NCBI GenBank assembly: GCA_003521145.1 | Contig: DOTL01000074.1 | Span: forward strand, 1-35,920 | DNA: 35,920 bases | Direction: 5' to 3' | Source: Streptococcus sp. | GTDB lineage: Bacteria; Bacillota; Bacilli; Lactobacillales; Streptococcaceae | Shown here: one piece after another, positions 24,700-32,326 of the stretch | Layout: the number at the start of each line of letters is the position of its first letter | Position numbering within the stretch: position 1 is the first letter of the stretch | The notes under the pieces: generated by a model | The model's database searches: none | Seen by the model: only the letters and a program-made list of their open reading frames with translations | Told to the model about the DNA's origin: nothing | Made by a program: the position numbers and the translations under genes

Positions 24700-25071
24700 A
24701 TCACAAATTTCCTTCTAAATTTTTTTAACACCTAAAGTCTATCGCTTTTAAACTTTCTGTCAATATAATTGTTTTAATATTTTCAATAATTTACACTCAT
24801 TTTTAATTTGTAAGTATTATTTAATTGATTCTTTAGTTTAAATGAATAACTGCCTTAATTTATATGTTACTTATTCTGAAAATTAGAATTAAATTGCACT
24901 ATATAATCTTAGTATTAAAGTTTTTGTTAATTGTTTTTGTAAATATTTTTGTTAAAATATCAAAAAAAGCACCAAGGGGCTCAAATCTTTATAAAATTTG
25001 GACAGCTCTGTTACTTGCTTCATTGATTTGATAACAATACCTAATGACAATCCAAGTGCAGATATCAGACA
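24700..25071. other. AT-rich intergenic region between adhesin pseudogene and udg gene
   Basis: Contains the adhesin promoter (24736-24763) and, past about 24,960, the 3' flank of the uracil-DNA glycosylase gene. On the minus strand the latter ends in GGTGC followed by a run of seven T (24,963-24,969), perhaps a weak terminator, with a 5-bp CAAAT/ATTTG stem before it. The frame of the glycosylase stays open for 38 more codons after its stop; I regard this as chance. No gene is supported. Confidence 0.5.
24736..24763 (-). promoter_or_regulatory. Promoter of the adhesin pseudogene
   Basis: Minus strand TTGACA (24763-24758), 16 bp, TAGACT (24741-24736), followed by an AAGGAAAT ribosome-binding site before ATG 24699. 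Expression signals look intact although the gene is dead. Confidence 0.7.
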
Positions 25072-25656
25072 TCATTGACTTAAGATTTTTTTGACCAAGG
25101 CCTTCAAATCTGGAACTACTTCTTCCATAAACCATGGATTTTTAGCTTGCCAAATATTATTTCGAGGAGAGGGATGAACGAGAGGGAAAAACTCTGGAAG
25201 GTAATCTTTGTAATGCTTAACTGTATCCGTTAATTTTGCCGATGATTTTTGATGTAAATAGTAACGCTGTGCATATTTACCTACTAAAATCGTCAATTGA
25301 ATATCAGGGGCTAAAGCAAGAACTTTCTCATGCCACTTATCTGCAAATTCTTTGCGAGGAGGTAAATCACCTGATTTTCCATGACCTGGGAAGTAAAAAT
25401 CCATTGGCACAATAGCAAACATACCAGATTCATAAAATTCTTCGCGTGAAACACCCATCCAATCCCTGAGATTATCTCCACTAGAATCATTCCAGTAAAG
25501 GCCGGACTCTTGGGCACGAATACCTGGAGCTTGTCCTACGATATTAATTCGTGCCGTTTTTGGAATGGTAAACAAAGGTTTTATACCTTGTTCCGTAAAA
25601 GCTTTATTTTGTTCATCGGACATGATTGCTTGTGTTAATTCTTCAAGTGTTTCCAT
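25072..25656 (-). CDS. Uracil-DNA glycosylase family protein
   Basis: 194 residues. Motif A appears as INIVGQAPGIRAQESGLYWNDSSGDNLRDWMG (about 38-70), and the second motif as LVHPSPRNN near 158-166, the layout of the uracil-DNA glycosylase superfamily but not of the classical Ung (no GQDPYH). It may excise uracil or mismatched bases; the substrate is not certain. A strong GAGGAGGG site precedes the ATG. It lies 40 bp downstream of pepV, with a terminator between them, so it may depend on read-through. Confidence 0.85.
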   Translation of the reverse strand: METLEELTQAIMSDEQNKAFTEQGIKPLFTIPKTARINIVGQAPGIRAQESGLYWNDSSGDNLRDWMGVSREEFYESGMFAIVPMDFYFPGHGKSGDLPPRKEFADKWHEKVLALAPDIQLTILVGKYAQRYYLHQKSSAKLTDTVKHYKDYLPEFFPLVHPSPRNNIWQAKNPWFMEEVVPDLKALVKKILSQ

Positions 25657-25668
25657 ATTTCCCTCCTC

Positions 25669-25698
25669 AAAAAAGAGACAAATCTGTCTCTCTTTTTT
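25669..25698 (-). terminator. Terminator after pepV
   Basis: AGAGACA / TGTCTCT stem with a four-base loop, flanked by A and T runs, at the pepV stop codon. The hairpin is T-rich on the minus strand (CTCTTTTTTG). Confidence 0.8.
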
Positions 25699-27103
25699 AT
25701 TTGATTAACTCATAGATAGCTTCTGCATAAATGGCAGCTGCACGGTATAAGTCTTCAACCTTAGTAAACTCATTCGCTTGGTGCATCGTGTTGACATAAC
25801 CAGGGAACATAGCTCCATAGGCAACACCACGTTTGAGGAGACGTCCAAATGTCCCACCACCAATAATTTGTTCATGACCTTTAAGTCCTGTTTGTTTCTC
25901 ATAGACTGAAAGAAGAGTCTCTACCATAGGATCATTAACTGGTACATAATGTGGCACATGACCATGTTCTGAGAGACTAACTGCCTTAGGACCTTCAAGT
26001 TTTTCAAGACCAGCCTTAATAGCGTCCGTATCAACCCCTTGAGGGTAGCGAAAATTCAAAGCAATTGTATTATCTTCAGATTCCTTAGCGAAGTTAAATA
26101 CACCAGCATTCATGGTCAATTCACCCATCTTAGGATCTGTATAGGCAAGACCTGTCTTTTCAGCGAAGAAATCCTTATGAAGTGTTTCAGCAATTAAATC
26201 CAAATACGTTTTAGCATTGCCTTGGAAATCAAATTGGCTAAGGAAGCGGGCTAAGTAGGTTGCTCCATTAATACCATTTTGAGGCATCATACCATGAGCT
26301 GATTTCCCATGAATAATCACATGGAAAACACCCGCTTCCTCGGTCACTTGACCAGTAACTTCTTGCTCCGCAACAAAGTCTCCTAATTTGGCCTCGAGTT
26401 CTTTCAAAGTGATAGGCCCAGAAAAATCTGCACTTGCTGATTCAGGAACCATATTTTCACGCAAACCACCATTAAAAGACACAAGACTATAGTCCCCATC
26501 ATTTTGACCTTCAAAATGGAGATAGGCTGTAATATTACCCTTTTCACCATTGATAATTGGGAATTCTGCATCAGGTGAAAAACCAAAATCAGGATCTTTC
26601 AATCCATTATGAGCGAAGTAATAATCCATATCGCCCCAACCAGATTCTTCATCAGTACCAACAATGAAGCGCACACGCTTAGATACTGGAAGCTCAAGCT
26701 CTTTAATAATTTTCAAGGCATAGTAACAAGCCATTGTTGGGCCTTTATCATCTGATGACCCACGAGCAAAAAGTTTGCCATCTTTGATTACAGGTTCATA
26801 AGGATCTGTATCCCAACCACTCCCAGCTGGAACCACATCCAAGTGTGCAAAGATACCCAAAACTTCATCACCTTGACCAAATTCAAAGTCACCAGCATAA
26901 TTATCAATATTACGAGTTTTATAGCCATCACGTTCAGCTAAAGCAAGAAAATGTTCTAAAGCTTTAACTGGACCAGGACCAAATGGGTGCTTATCATCAA
27001 CCTTACTGTCATCACGTTCTGAGTCAATACGCAAAAGACCAAAAAGGTCATCCATCAAAGCATCTTTGCGCTTATCAACTTCGGCACGAAAATCAATTGT
27101 CAT
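25697..27103 (-). CDS. pepV: PepV: Xaa-His dipeptidase (M20 family)
   Basis: 468 residues, the normal PepV length. Zinc ligands are seen in VLGIFAHLDVVPAGSGWD (His with Asp), LFARGSSDDKGPTMACYYALK (bridging Asp), VGTDEESGWGDMDYYF (catalytic Glu pair) and SPDAEFPIINGEKGN. The dimerisation/lid domain includes IHGKSAHGMMPQNGINGATYLARFL. It cleaves dipeptides in the cytoplasm during casein peptide use, typical of dairy lactic acid bacteria. The ATG has an AAGGAGT site. Confidence 0.95.
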   Translation of the reverse strand: MTIDFRAEVDKRKDALMDDLFGLLRIDSERDDSKVDDKHPFGPGPVKALEHFLALAERDGYKTRNIDNYAGDFEFGQGDEVLGIFAHLDVVPAGSGWDTDPYEPVIKDGKLFARGSSDDKGPTMACYYALKIIKELELPVSKRVRFIVGTDEESGWGDMDYYFAHNGLKDPDFGFSPDAEFPIINGEKGNITAYLHFEGQNDGDYSLVSFNGGLRENMVPESASADFSGPITLKELEAKLGDFVAEQEVTGQVTEEAGVFHVIIHGKSAHGMMPQNGINGATYLARFLSQFDFQGNAKTYLDLIAETLHKDFFAEKTGLAYTDPKMGELTMNAGVFNFAKESEDNTIALNFRYPQGVDTDAIKAGLEKLEGPKAVSLSEHGHVPHYVPVNDPMVETLLSVYEKQTGLKGHEQIIGGGTFGRLLKRGVAYGAMFPGYVNTMHQANEFTKVEDLYRAAAIYAEAIYELIK

Positions 27104-27466
27104 AATTTACTCCTTACTGTCTCTAGTTAGCATTATTTTACCATTTTTAGTCAGAGTTTTCATCCCTTATAAACACAAAGCCAATAAAAATTTCAATCCC
27201 TTACCTAATGTCACAAGAGTCTATACCATCTTTAATAGCATGTGAAAAAATTCCTAAATCAGGAACACTCGAATCTAAAATGATACCATTACTTTCAACT
27301 AGAAAACCCTACCCTTGGTTACTGATCTCTTTTTACTTTAGGCTTTACTATTGAAATCACTCACATTGTAGCATTGCGATATTATCATTTCAAGAATTTC
27401 CAAAAACTTTAGAATATTCTCTTCATTAATGCTATAATAGGTTTATCAAAACTAAGGAGATGCATT
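27104..27466. other. Divergent intergenic region between pepV and the tautomerase gene
   Basis: 363 bp without a supported gene. It holds the pepV promoter candidate (minus strand TGGTAAAAT near 27,136-27,144) and the tautomerase promoter on plus. In the middle, the minus strand has a short open stretch GFLVESNGIILDSSVPDLGI (27,250-27,310) that looks protein-like but has stops on both sides; it might be a relic of a lost gene. I cannot assign it. Confidence 0.4.
27430..27438 (+). promoter_or_regulatory. Extended -10 promoter of the tautomerase gene
   Basis: TGCTATAAT (TG-N-TATAAT) lies 28 bases before the ATG, with a strong AAGGAGA ribosome-binding site between. A TTAGAA 18 bp upstream is a poor -35. 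Confidence 0.65.
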
Positions 27467-27652
27467 ATGCCATTTGTAAAAATTGATCTCTTTGAAGGTC
27501 GTACTGAAGAACAAAAAATCGAACTTGCTCGCGAAGTTACTGAGGTTGTATCACGTGTTGCCAAAGCACCTAAAGAAGCCATTCATGTTTTCATTAATGA
27601 TATGCCAGAGGGAACTTACTACCCACACGGTGAAATGAAGAAGAAAAACTAA
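27467..27652 (+). CDS. 4-oxalocrotonate tautomerase family protein
   Basis: 61 residues, the family's usual size. After removal of Met the catalytic Pro1 is exposed (MPFVKIDLFEGRTEEQKIEL), and the second conserved segment is PKEAIHVFINDMPEGTYYPHG. Such proteins (XylH/DmpI type) form hexamers and tautomerise enol/keto acids, but in streptococci no aromatic degradation pathway exists, so the natural substrate is unknown. One of only two complete genes on the plus strand here; monocistronic with its own promoter and terminator. Confidence 0.9.
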   Translation: MPFVKIDLFEGRTEEQKIELAREVTEVVSRVAKAPKEAIHVFINDMPEGTYYPHGEMKKKN

Positions 27653-27691
27653 TCATCATTAAGCAGTCACATCCGTGGCTACTTTTGATAT

Positions 27692-27722
27692 AAAAAAACT
27701 GGAATGAAACTCCAGTTTTTTT
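27692..27722. terminator. Bidirectional terminator between tautomerase and DUF2798 genes
   Basis: ACTGGA / TCCAGT stem, seven-base loop, flanked by an A7 run and a T7 run. Serves the plus-strand tautomerase gene and the converging minus-strand membrane protein gene, whose stop codon it touches. Confidence 0.85.
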
Positions 27723-28242
27723 ATATTATCGTTGGTAATTCATCATCGTCGTCAAAATTCTCCACGACTTCTTCACTAGGCAATGGTTTTTGTAGTTTTC
27801 CCAAGATAAAACGTGAGATTGGACCAACCACTAGAAAATTAAGTGGTAAAGCCATGATAACATTTGTCAACCAAGCACGACCATAGGATAAGAGCGTCAC
27901 CAACTGACTATTGTAAACTAATCCATATAATGACATAAACGTTACCATGAATAGCGCCATGGTTCCAGAAATTACTAAAATCTTTGCCCATCGTTTATCA
28001 TGGGCTTTTACTTTATGCAAAATTGCAAATGCTATTGTTTTGGCTAGTGGTCCCACCAAAATCATATCAAGTAAGAAAGCAACCACAAATCCAGGAAGAT
28101 AACCTTGGAAAAAGTGACCCCAAGCAAAGGGAACTACTCCAGTCCAATCAAGGATGAGAAGATTCCAGAGACTTATCCCACAGACCATCATTCCACACAT
28201 CAAAAACGTAAAAAGCAAAGCTTCTTTAAAATTACGAGGCAT
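27721..28242 (-). CDS. DUF2798-type membrane protein
   Basis: 173 residues with four hydrophobic spans, arranged as two similar halves: FLMCGMMVCGISLWNLLIL with GFVVAFLLDMILVGPLAKTIAFAIL, then ISGTMALFMVTFMSLYGLVYN with LTNVIMALPLNFLVVGPISRFIL. The shared pattern of LxxxVGP followed by a basic residue is the DUF2798 signature. Function unknown. The tail is acidic (ENFDDDDELP). The ribosome-binding site is weak. It stands alone between a pseudogene and a terminator. Confidence 0.8.
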   Translation of the reverse strand: MPRNFKEALLFTFLMCGMMVCGISLWNLLILDWTGVVPFAWGHFFQGYLPGFVVAFLLDMILVGPLAKTIAFAILHKVKAHDKRWAKILVISGTMALFMVTFMSLYGLVYNSQLVTLLSYGRAWLTNVIMALPLNFLVVGPISRFILGKLQKPLPSEEVVENFDDDDELPTII

Positions 28243-28327
28243 TAAAATTCTTCATTTCTAAAAATTCTCTTTTAGCATATCAAAAACATTTTCTCCTCGT
28301 AAGTTAAATTTCCCTCATGAAAACGTA

Positions 28328-28803
28328 TTATTTTAGGATAGTTTCCATTTCTGTATATCTCGGTTTCATACCTAAACGTTCGTAAAAACGTAGAGCACCC
28401 GCATTATCATTCCTAACGTGAAGTGTCATATTATAACAACCTAGCTCCTTAGCATAGTCCAAGGCAAATTAATAAAGCTTTTCTCCTAATTTTTAACCTC
28501 GAGCTTCCTTATCAACACATAAATCATCAATAAAAAGAGTCTTAACAGCCTTTTGTGGACCATCATTTTCAGTTTCTTCTTTAATCATTAAGAAAAGATG
28601 GCCCAAAATACGCCTTTCGTCATCCTCGTACACCAAAACAGGTTTTTTTGAATTATTAATTACTGCTTCTAACTCTGCATCTGTAAATTTACTGCCTTTT
28701 GACTTAAAAAACATAAGGGCCCACTTGATGATGAACAATAAGAATCTGCTCCAATAACTCCTGTAATCTTGGAATATCTTCAAATTTTGCTAAACGAATC
28801 ATG
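28328..28803 (-). pseudogene. GNAT-family N-acetyltransferase, broken
   Basis: The gene starts MIRLAKFEDIPRLQELLEQIL at ATG 28803. A frameshift near 28,712 separates this from FKSKGSKFTDAELEAVIN. The acetyl-CoA region TLFIDDLCVDKEARG is followed by an in-frame TAA at 28495-28493, and KLGEKLY by another at 28471-28469, before FALDYAKELGCYNMTLHVRNDNAGALRFYERLGMK and the original stop at 28330-28328. Three lesions, so inactive. Substrate unknown. Confidence 0.85.
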
Positions 28804-28813
28804 GTTACCTCCA

Positions 28814-28838
28814 CAAAAAAAGATGGGTAAATCCCACC
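28814..28838 (-). terminator. Terminator after rplT
   Basis: GGTGGG, loop ATTTA, CCCATC followed by eight T on the minus strand. It ends the infC-rpmI-rplT transcript, eight bases past the rplT stop. Confidence 0.9.
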
Positions 28839-28845
28839 TTAATTC

Positions 28846-29205
28846 TTATTTACCAAGTTTTGCTTTAGCTGCATCTGCAAGAGCTGTGAAAGCTGCTGCA
28901 TCGTTAACTGCCAAATCAGCAAGCATTTTACGGTTAACTTCGATTTCAGCCAATTTCAAACCGTGCATCAATTGTGAGTATGACAAACCGTTGAAACGAG
29001 CTGCCGCATTGATACGTGTGATCCAAAGTTTACGAAAATCACGTTTCTTTTGACGACGGTCACGGTATGCATAGTAGTAAGAGTTCATTACTTGTTCTTT
29101 TGCAGTACGGAACAAGATGTGTTTTGCACCATAGTAACCTTTAGCAAGTTTCAATACACGTTTACGACGTTTGCGTGATACAACGCCACCTTTAACACGA
29201 GCCAT
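28846..29205 (-). CDS. rplT: Ribosomal protein bL20
   Basis: 119 residues, the standard length, from MARVKGGVVSRKRRKRVLKLAKGYYG to the C-terminal globular domain RFNGLSYSQLMHGLKLAEIEVNRKMLADLA. It binds 23S rRNA early in 50S assembly and in low-GC Gram-positives represses its own operon by binding the leader upstream of infC. GGAGGA site before ATG. Last gene of infC-rpmI-rplT. Confidence 0.98.
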   Translation of the reverse strand: MARVKGGVVSRKRRKRVLKLAKGYYGAKHILFRTAKEQVMNSYYYAYRDRRQKKRDFRKLWITRINAAARFNGLSYSQLMHGLKLAEIEVNRKMLADLAVNDAAAFTALADAAKAKLGK

Positions 29206-29261
29206 TTATATATTCCTCCGAATTAATTCTAGTTTAGTTAATTTGTAATGCTTTTAGCGAA

Positions 29262-29462
29262 TTAACGCATTTGTGAAAGCATTGATTTGATACGTTTAAA
29301 GTCACCTGAATGTACCATTGATGCTTTACGAAGGTGACGACGTTGTTTTTTAGTTTTACCGTGGAAACGGTGAGATGTGAAGGCACGGAAGCGTTTCAAT
29401 CCACCTGAACCTGTACGTTTGAAACGTTTAGCTGATGCGCGGTGTGTTTTTTGTTTTGGCAT
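29262..29462 (-). CDS. rpmI: Ribosomal protein bL35
   Basis: 66 residues, very basic: MPKQKTHRASAKRFKRTGSG and the conserved RAFTSHRFHGKTKKQRRHLRK. Normal length. AGAGGAG ribosome-binding site. Between infC and rplT with gaps of 38 and 56 bp. Confidence 0.98.
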   Translation of the reverse strand: MPKQKTHRASAKRFKRTGSGGLKRFRAFTSHRFHGKTKKQRRHLRKASMVHSGDFKRIKSMLSQMR

Positions 29463-29500
29463 TTTAAAATTCTCCTCTTAAAATAGTGTTAGTTTGACAA

Positions 29501-30031
29501 TTATTTTTTGTCAGGAATTGGAGCAAGTTGCATGAACATCTGACGTCCATCCATCTTCGCTCTTTGCTCGATAATCGCAATATCTTGCGTTTTTTCAGCA
29601 AATTCCGCCAAGACCTTAGCTCCGATTTCTTTGTGAGTAATCATACGACCTTTGAATCGGATAGAAACTTTAACCTTGTTTCCTTTTTCAAGGAACTTAC
29701 GGCCGTTTCGAAGTTTAGTTTCAAAGTCACCTTTATCAATAACTGGACTCAAACGAACTTCCTTAACGGTAACAACGCTTTGTTTCTTACGTTGTTCTTT
29801 TTGTTTCTTTTGATACTCAAATTTGAACTTACCGTAGTCCATAATCTTCGCAACAGGTGGCGTAGCTTGTGGTTGGATGAGAACCAAGTCAACACTTGCA
29901 TCATCTGCAATAGCTTGTGCTTCTGACAATGGTTTAATTCCCAATTGTTCACCATCAAGACCAACAAGACGAACTTCGCGAACGCGAATTTCATCGTTAA
30001 TGAATAGATCTTTCTTAGCTATGATCTTCAC
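29501..30031 (-). CDS. infC: Translation initiation factor IF-3
   Basis: 176 residues. N-domain FINDEIRVREVRLVGLDGEQLGIKPL, linker FKFEYQKKQKEQRKKQSVV, C-domain RLSPVIDKGDFETKLRNGRKFLEKGNKVKVSIRFKGRMITH. IF-3 keeps subunits apart and rejects non-standard start codons. The start is odd: the longest frame begins at GTG 30031, but that codon overlaps the only ribosome-binding site (AAAGAGG, 30037-30031). AUC at 30025 and AUA at 30022 are five and eight bases from GAGG, the normal distance, so an AUC or AUA start is likely. Such rare starts allow IF-3 to limit its own synthesis. Co-regulated by the upstream leader. Confidence 0.95.
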   Translation of the reverse strand: MKIIAKKDLFINDEIRVREVRLVGLDGEQLGIKPLSEAQAIADDASVDLVLIQPQATPPVAKIMDYGKFKFEYQKKQKEQRKKQSVVTVKEVRLSPVIDKGDFETKLRNGRKFLEKGNKVKVSIRFKGRMITHKEIGAKVLAEFAEKTQDIAIIEQRAKMDGRQMFMQLAPIPDKK

Positions 30032-30048
30032 CTCTTTATTTTTTTAGA

Positions 30049-30169
30049 GAAAAACAAAGCGGACTTGATATACAAGCCCGCACACATAATATCCCTATAG
30101 GGATTTGACATGTTGGGCCAGACAACCTAAGTCGCAAGGCGAGAAGTTCTCACTTCTGCTTTTCTCATT
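30049..30169 (-). promoter_or_regulatory. L20-type leader and attenuator of infC-rpmI-rplT
   Basis: About 120 bases of leader begin AAAAGCAGAAGTGAGAACTT and contain the AGAAGT/ACTTCT hairpin with the strongly conserved stretch CTTGCGACTTAGG, a 14-bp palindrome ATCCCTATAGGGAT, and a terminator with GCGGGCTTG / CAAGTCCGC (30081-30059, one G-U pair) followed by TTTGTTTTT. This is the known Firmicute L20 leader layout: excess L20 binds and favours termination. Confidence 0.85.
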
Positions 30170-30175
30170 GTTAAT

Positions 30176-30204
30176 AGTATAACAAGTGAGTCATCCTTTG
30201 TCAA
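30176..30204 (-). promoter_or_regulatory. Promoter of infC operon
   Basis: Minus strand TTGACA (30204-30199), 17 bp, TATACT (30181-30176). The -35 box overlaps the end of cmk. Start point near 30,169. Confidence 0.88.
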
Positions 30205-30871
30205 TAATTTTTTTTGCTTTTTCTTGAATAAATTCCACAACACCCTCAATTGATACTCCTGTAGTGTCAAAAGTGATGGCATCTTCCGCTGGTTTAAGAG
30301 GTGACACCTTACGACGACTATCTTTATAGTCACGTTCAGCAATTTCTTTTTTTAGAGTCTCAAGGTCAGCAGGGATACCTTTTTCGATATTTTCCTTATA
30401 ACGACGTTCCGCACGTTCATCAACTGAAGCAATCAAGAAAATCTTGAGTTCTGCATCAGGCAAAACCACGGTCCCTATATCACGACCATCCATGATAATA
30501 GCCCCATCTTGAGCGATACGTTGTTGTTGCGCAACGAGTTCTTGACGCACTTCAGGAATAGCTGCGACCCAAGAAACATTATTTGTGACTTGGTTATCAC
30601 GAATTGGGTGTGTAATATCAACATCACCTACATAAACTTTCTGAATACCATCTGCTGCTTTTCCGAATGAAATCGGATGTTGAGATAGTTGATCCAAAAT
30701 TTCTTGTACATTTTCATCAGTTAAACCATTCTGCAAGGCCAAATAAGTTGCAGATCGGTACATAGCACCTGTGTCAAGATAAGTATAGCCAAGATTTTTT
30801 GCAATAATCTTGGCTACTGTACTTTTTCCACTTGACGCAGGACCATCAATAGCAATTCTAATATCTTTCAT
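30191..30871 (-). CDS. cmk: Cytidylate kinase
   Basis: 226 residues. P-loop AIDGPASSGKSTVAKIIAK (7-25) followed by YTYLDTGAMYRSATY, the CMP-binding region VTNNVSWVAAIPEVRQELV, MDGRDIGTVVLPDAELKIFL, and the lid EKGIPADLETLKKEIAERDYKDSRRKVSPLKPAEDAI. It phosphorylates CMP and dCMP with ATP. GAAGGAA site. It follows the LysM gene by 21 bp and its 3' end carries the infC promoter. Confidence 0.97.
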   Translation of the reverse strand: MKDIRIAIDGPASSGKSTVAKIIAKNLGYTYLDTGAMYRSATYLALQNGLTDENVQEILDQLSQHPISFGKAADGIQKVYVGDVDITHPIRDNQVTNNVSWVAAIPEVRQELVAQQQRIAQDGAIIMDGRDIGTVVLPDAELKIFLIASVDERAERRYKENIEKGIPADLETLKKEIAERDYKDSRRKVSPLKPAEDAITFDTTGVSIEGVVEFIQEKAKKIIDKG

Positions 30872-30892
30872 GATGTTCCTTCGCTTTAAAAA

Positions 30893-31543
30893 TTATCGAA
30901 CGTTAACGACGTCACCTGGGTTAGCATACCAGTAACCACTTGTCATGTGATCAGGGTTAAGACGTTCCAATTCATCTACAGAAATACCTGCACGTGCGGC
31001 GATTGAACCAGCACCTTCACCAGGTTGAACAACAATCGATGATCCATCTGCTGCTTCCGTTGCGCTTGATGGTGTTGTCTCAGCTGACTCAGTTGCATCT
31101 TCTTTTTCTACATGTTTAGAAGAGCTTGATGCTTTTGTTGAAGATGATTTCTCTTTTGAAGATTTTTCTGTAGTAGATTTCTCACTTTCCTCATCTTTGT
31201 TTAAGTCTTTCTCGCTAGATGAAGATTTAACAACTTTGCTAGTTGATGATGAGTAGAATCCAGATGATTCCTTAGATTCCGCAGTTTTGTTTCCACCGAC
31301 ATTTGAAGTATAGAAAACAAAGAACAAAATACATACAACAATAACAAAAAATAATCCAAGCAAGACTGTCAAGAATGATGAATTAATGAAGCTGCCACCT
31401 TTTTCCCGTTTTTCATCAGAAGGAGTTACATCCTCTTCTTCTTCGTAATCCTCAAACTCATCTTCATCATCTAGAAAATCAGCGTCAACTACTTCTTCCA
31501 ACTCTTCGTCAGAAACCTTATCTTCCCATGGTTTTTTACTCAT
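30893..31543 (-). CDS. LysM-domain surface protein (SAG1386/EF1546-like)
   Basis: 216 residues. An acidic cytoplasmic N-terminus (about 45 residues, many Asp/Glu), one membrane span near 53-77 (FLTVLLGLFFVIVVCILFFVFY), a long Ser/Lys/Glu low-complexity stalk (85-160), and a C-terminal LysM domain from VVQPGEGAGSIAARAGISVDELERLN to NPGDVVNVR. A type II membrane protein expected to bind peptidoglycan outside the cell. It is the conserved partner upstream of cmk in streptococci. AAGGAG site. Precise role unknown. Confidence 0.88.
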   Translation of the reverse strand: MSKKPWEDKVSDEELEEVVDADFLDDEDEFEDYEEEEDVTPSDEKREKGGSFINSSFLTVLLGLFFVIVVCILFFVFYTSNVGGNKTAESKESSGFYSSSTSKVVKSSSSEKDLNKDEESEKSTTEKSSKEKSSSTKASSSSKHVEKEDATESAETTPSSATEAADGSSIVVQPGEGAGSIAARAGISVDELERLNPDHMTSGYWYANPGDVVNVR

Positions 31544-31553
31544 GATATTCTCC

Positions 31554-31588
31554 TTGTAAAAACGATAAATCTATTTTAAAATAATACT
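31554..31588 (+). promoter_or_regulatory. Promoter of the ferredoxin gene, apparently leaderless
   Basis: TTGTAA (31554-31559), 17 bp, TAAAAT (31577-31582), then only six bases to the ATG at 31589. Transcription would begin at the start codon itself, and no Shine-Dalgarno is present. Confidence 0.55.
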
Positions 31589-31786
31589 ATGAAAGTATCA
31601 TTAATTCCAGAAAAATGTATCGCTTGTGGTTTGTGCCAAACCTACTCTCCCGTCTTTGATTATGATGACGAAGGAATTGTTAGGTTCAGAGATAGCGACC
31701 TACTCAATCAAATTATTGAAAATAGCCCTGAGACTTTGACTGCTGTCAAGTCTTGTCCCACTAAAGCCCTTATTTGCGAAGTTTAA
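31589..31786 (+). CDS. fer: Ferredoxin, single [4Fe-4S] type
   Basis: 65 residues: MKVSLIPEKCIACGLCQTYSPVF has the C-x2-C-x2-C motif, and SCPTKALICEV brings the fourth cysteine with the typical Pro. Spacing suits one 4Fe-4S cluster. Electron carrier; partner not evident here. It is divergent from the LysM gene and its last 17 bases overlap the convergent ebsA-like gene. The start has no ribosome-binding site and lies six bases after a good -10 box, suggesting leaderless translation. Confidence 0.9.
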   Translation: MKVSLIPEKCIACGLCQTYSPVFDYDDEGIVRFRDSDLLNQIIENSPETLTAVKSCPTKALICEV

Positions 31787-32270
31787 GCTTGGGGGCTTTT
31801 TTTGATTCCTCATAAAAGGCAAAGTAATCAAAGTTAGTCATATGATCCAATAGCTCTACCTCACCTTTGAAATCAGGGTGAAGCGCTAAAGCATCTAAGA
31901 AATATTTCTTTGGCCGCTTTCTCATATAAAACTGACGTTTTTTACCATTTTTAAAAATAAGGCTCAAGCCAGTTTTAATAACTTCAACTTTTTCAATATC
32001 ACTAATTTTCACTTTGCGTGGTTTAAAAATATTGAAAGAAACAATACGCAGAATCCCATGATCTTCAATAATAAAGTAACGATGGAATCCTAAACCAAAC
32101 AAGGCAACGAAAATAGTGAAGAGCATCAAAATATGTGAGGGCACCGAGTACAACTCGAACAGAAGGGCCGCCGCAATAAAGATTGGCGTGATGGCTAAAG
32201 ACCAGTAGATAATCAGCCAAGATAATTCGGGTTGCCAATGGTAACGATACTTGCCGAAAATTTTAATCAT
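31770..32270 (-). CDS. EbsA-like membrane protein
   Basis: 166 residues. A short N-terminal KIFGKYRYHWQPELSW, two membrane spans (about 19-37 and 46-64), then a PH-like soluble domain with FIIEDHGILRIVSFNIFKPRKVKISDIEKVEV and a lysine-rich tail. Matches the EbsA family, first described in Enterococcus as pore-forming or involved in aggregation substance binding; the role in streptococci is not established. GGAGGTG site. Its neighbours, ferredoxin and pepT, are the usual ones in streptococci. Confidence 0.8.
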   Translation of the reverse strand: MIKIFGKYRYHWQPELSWLIIYWSLAITPIFIAAALLFELYSVPSHILMLFTIFVALFGLGFHRYFIIEDHGILRIVSFNIFKPRKVKISDIEKVEVIKTGLSLIFKNGKKRQFYMRKRPKKYFLDALALHPDFKGEVELLDHMTNFDYFAFYEESKKAPKLKLRK

Positions 32271-32326
32271 CCCAGCACCTCCATTACTTCTAATTTTACC
32301 ATAAAATCAGTATTTAGCAAACTCAA

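Noticed and set aside
24961..25071. C-terminal extension of the uracil-DNA glycosylase by 38 in-frame codons past its TGA
   Set aside because: The family normally ends at this point; the extra open stretch in AT-rich DNA is short and can arise by chance.
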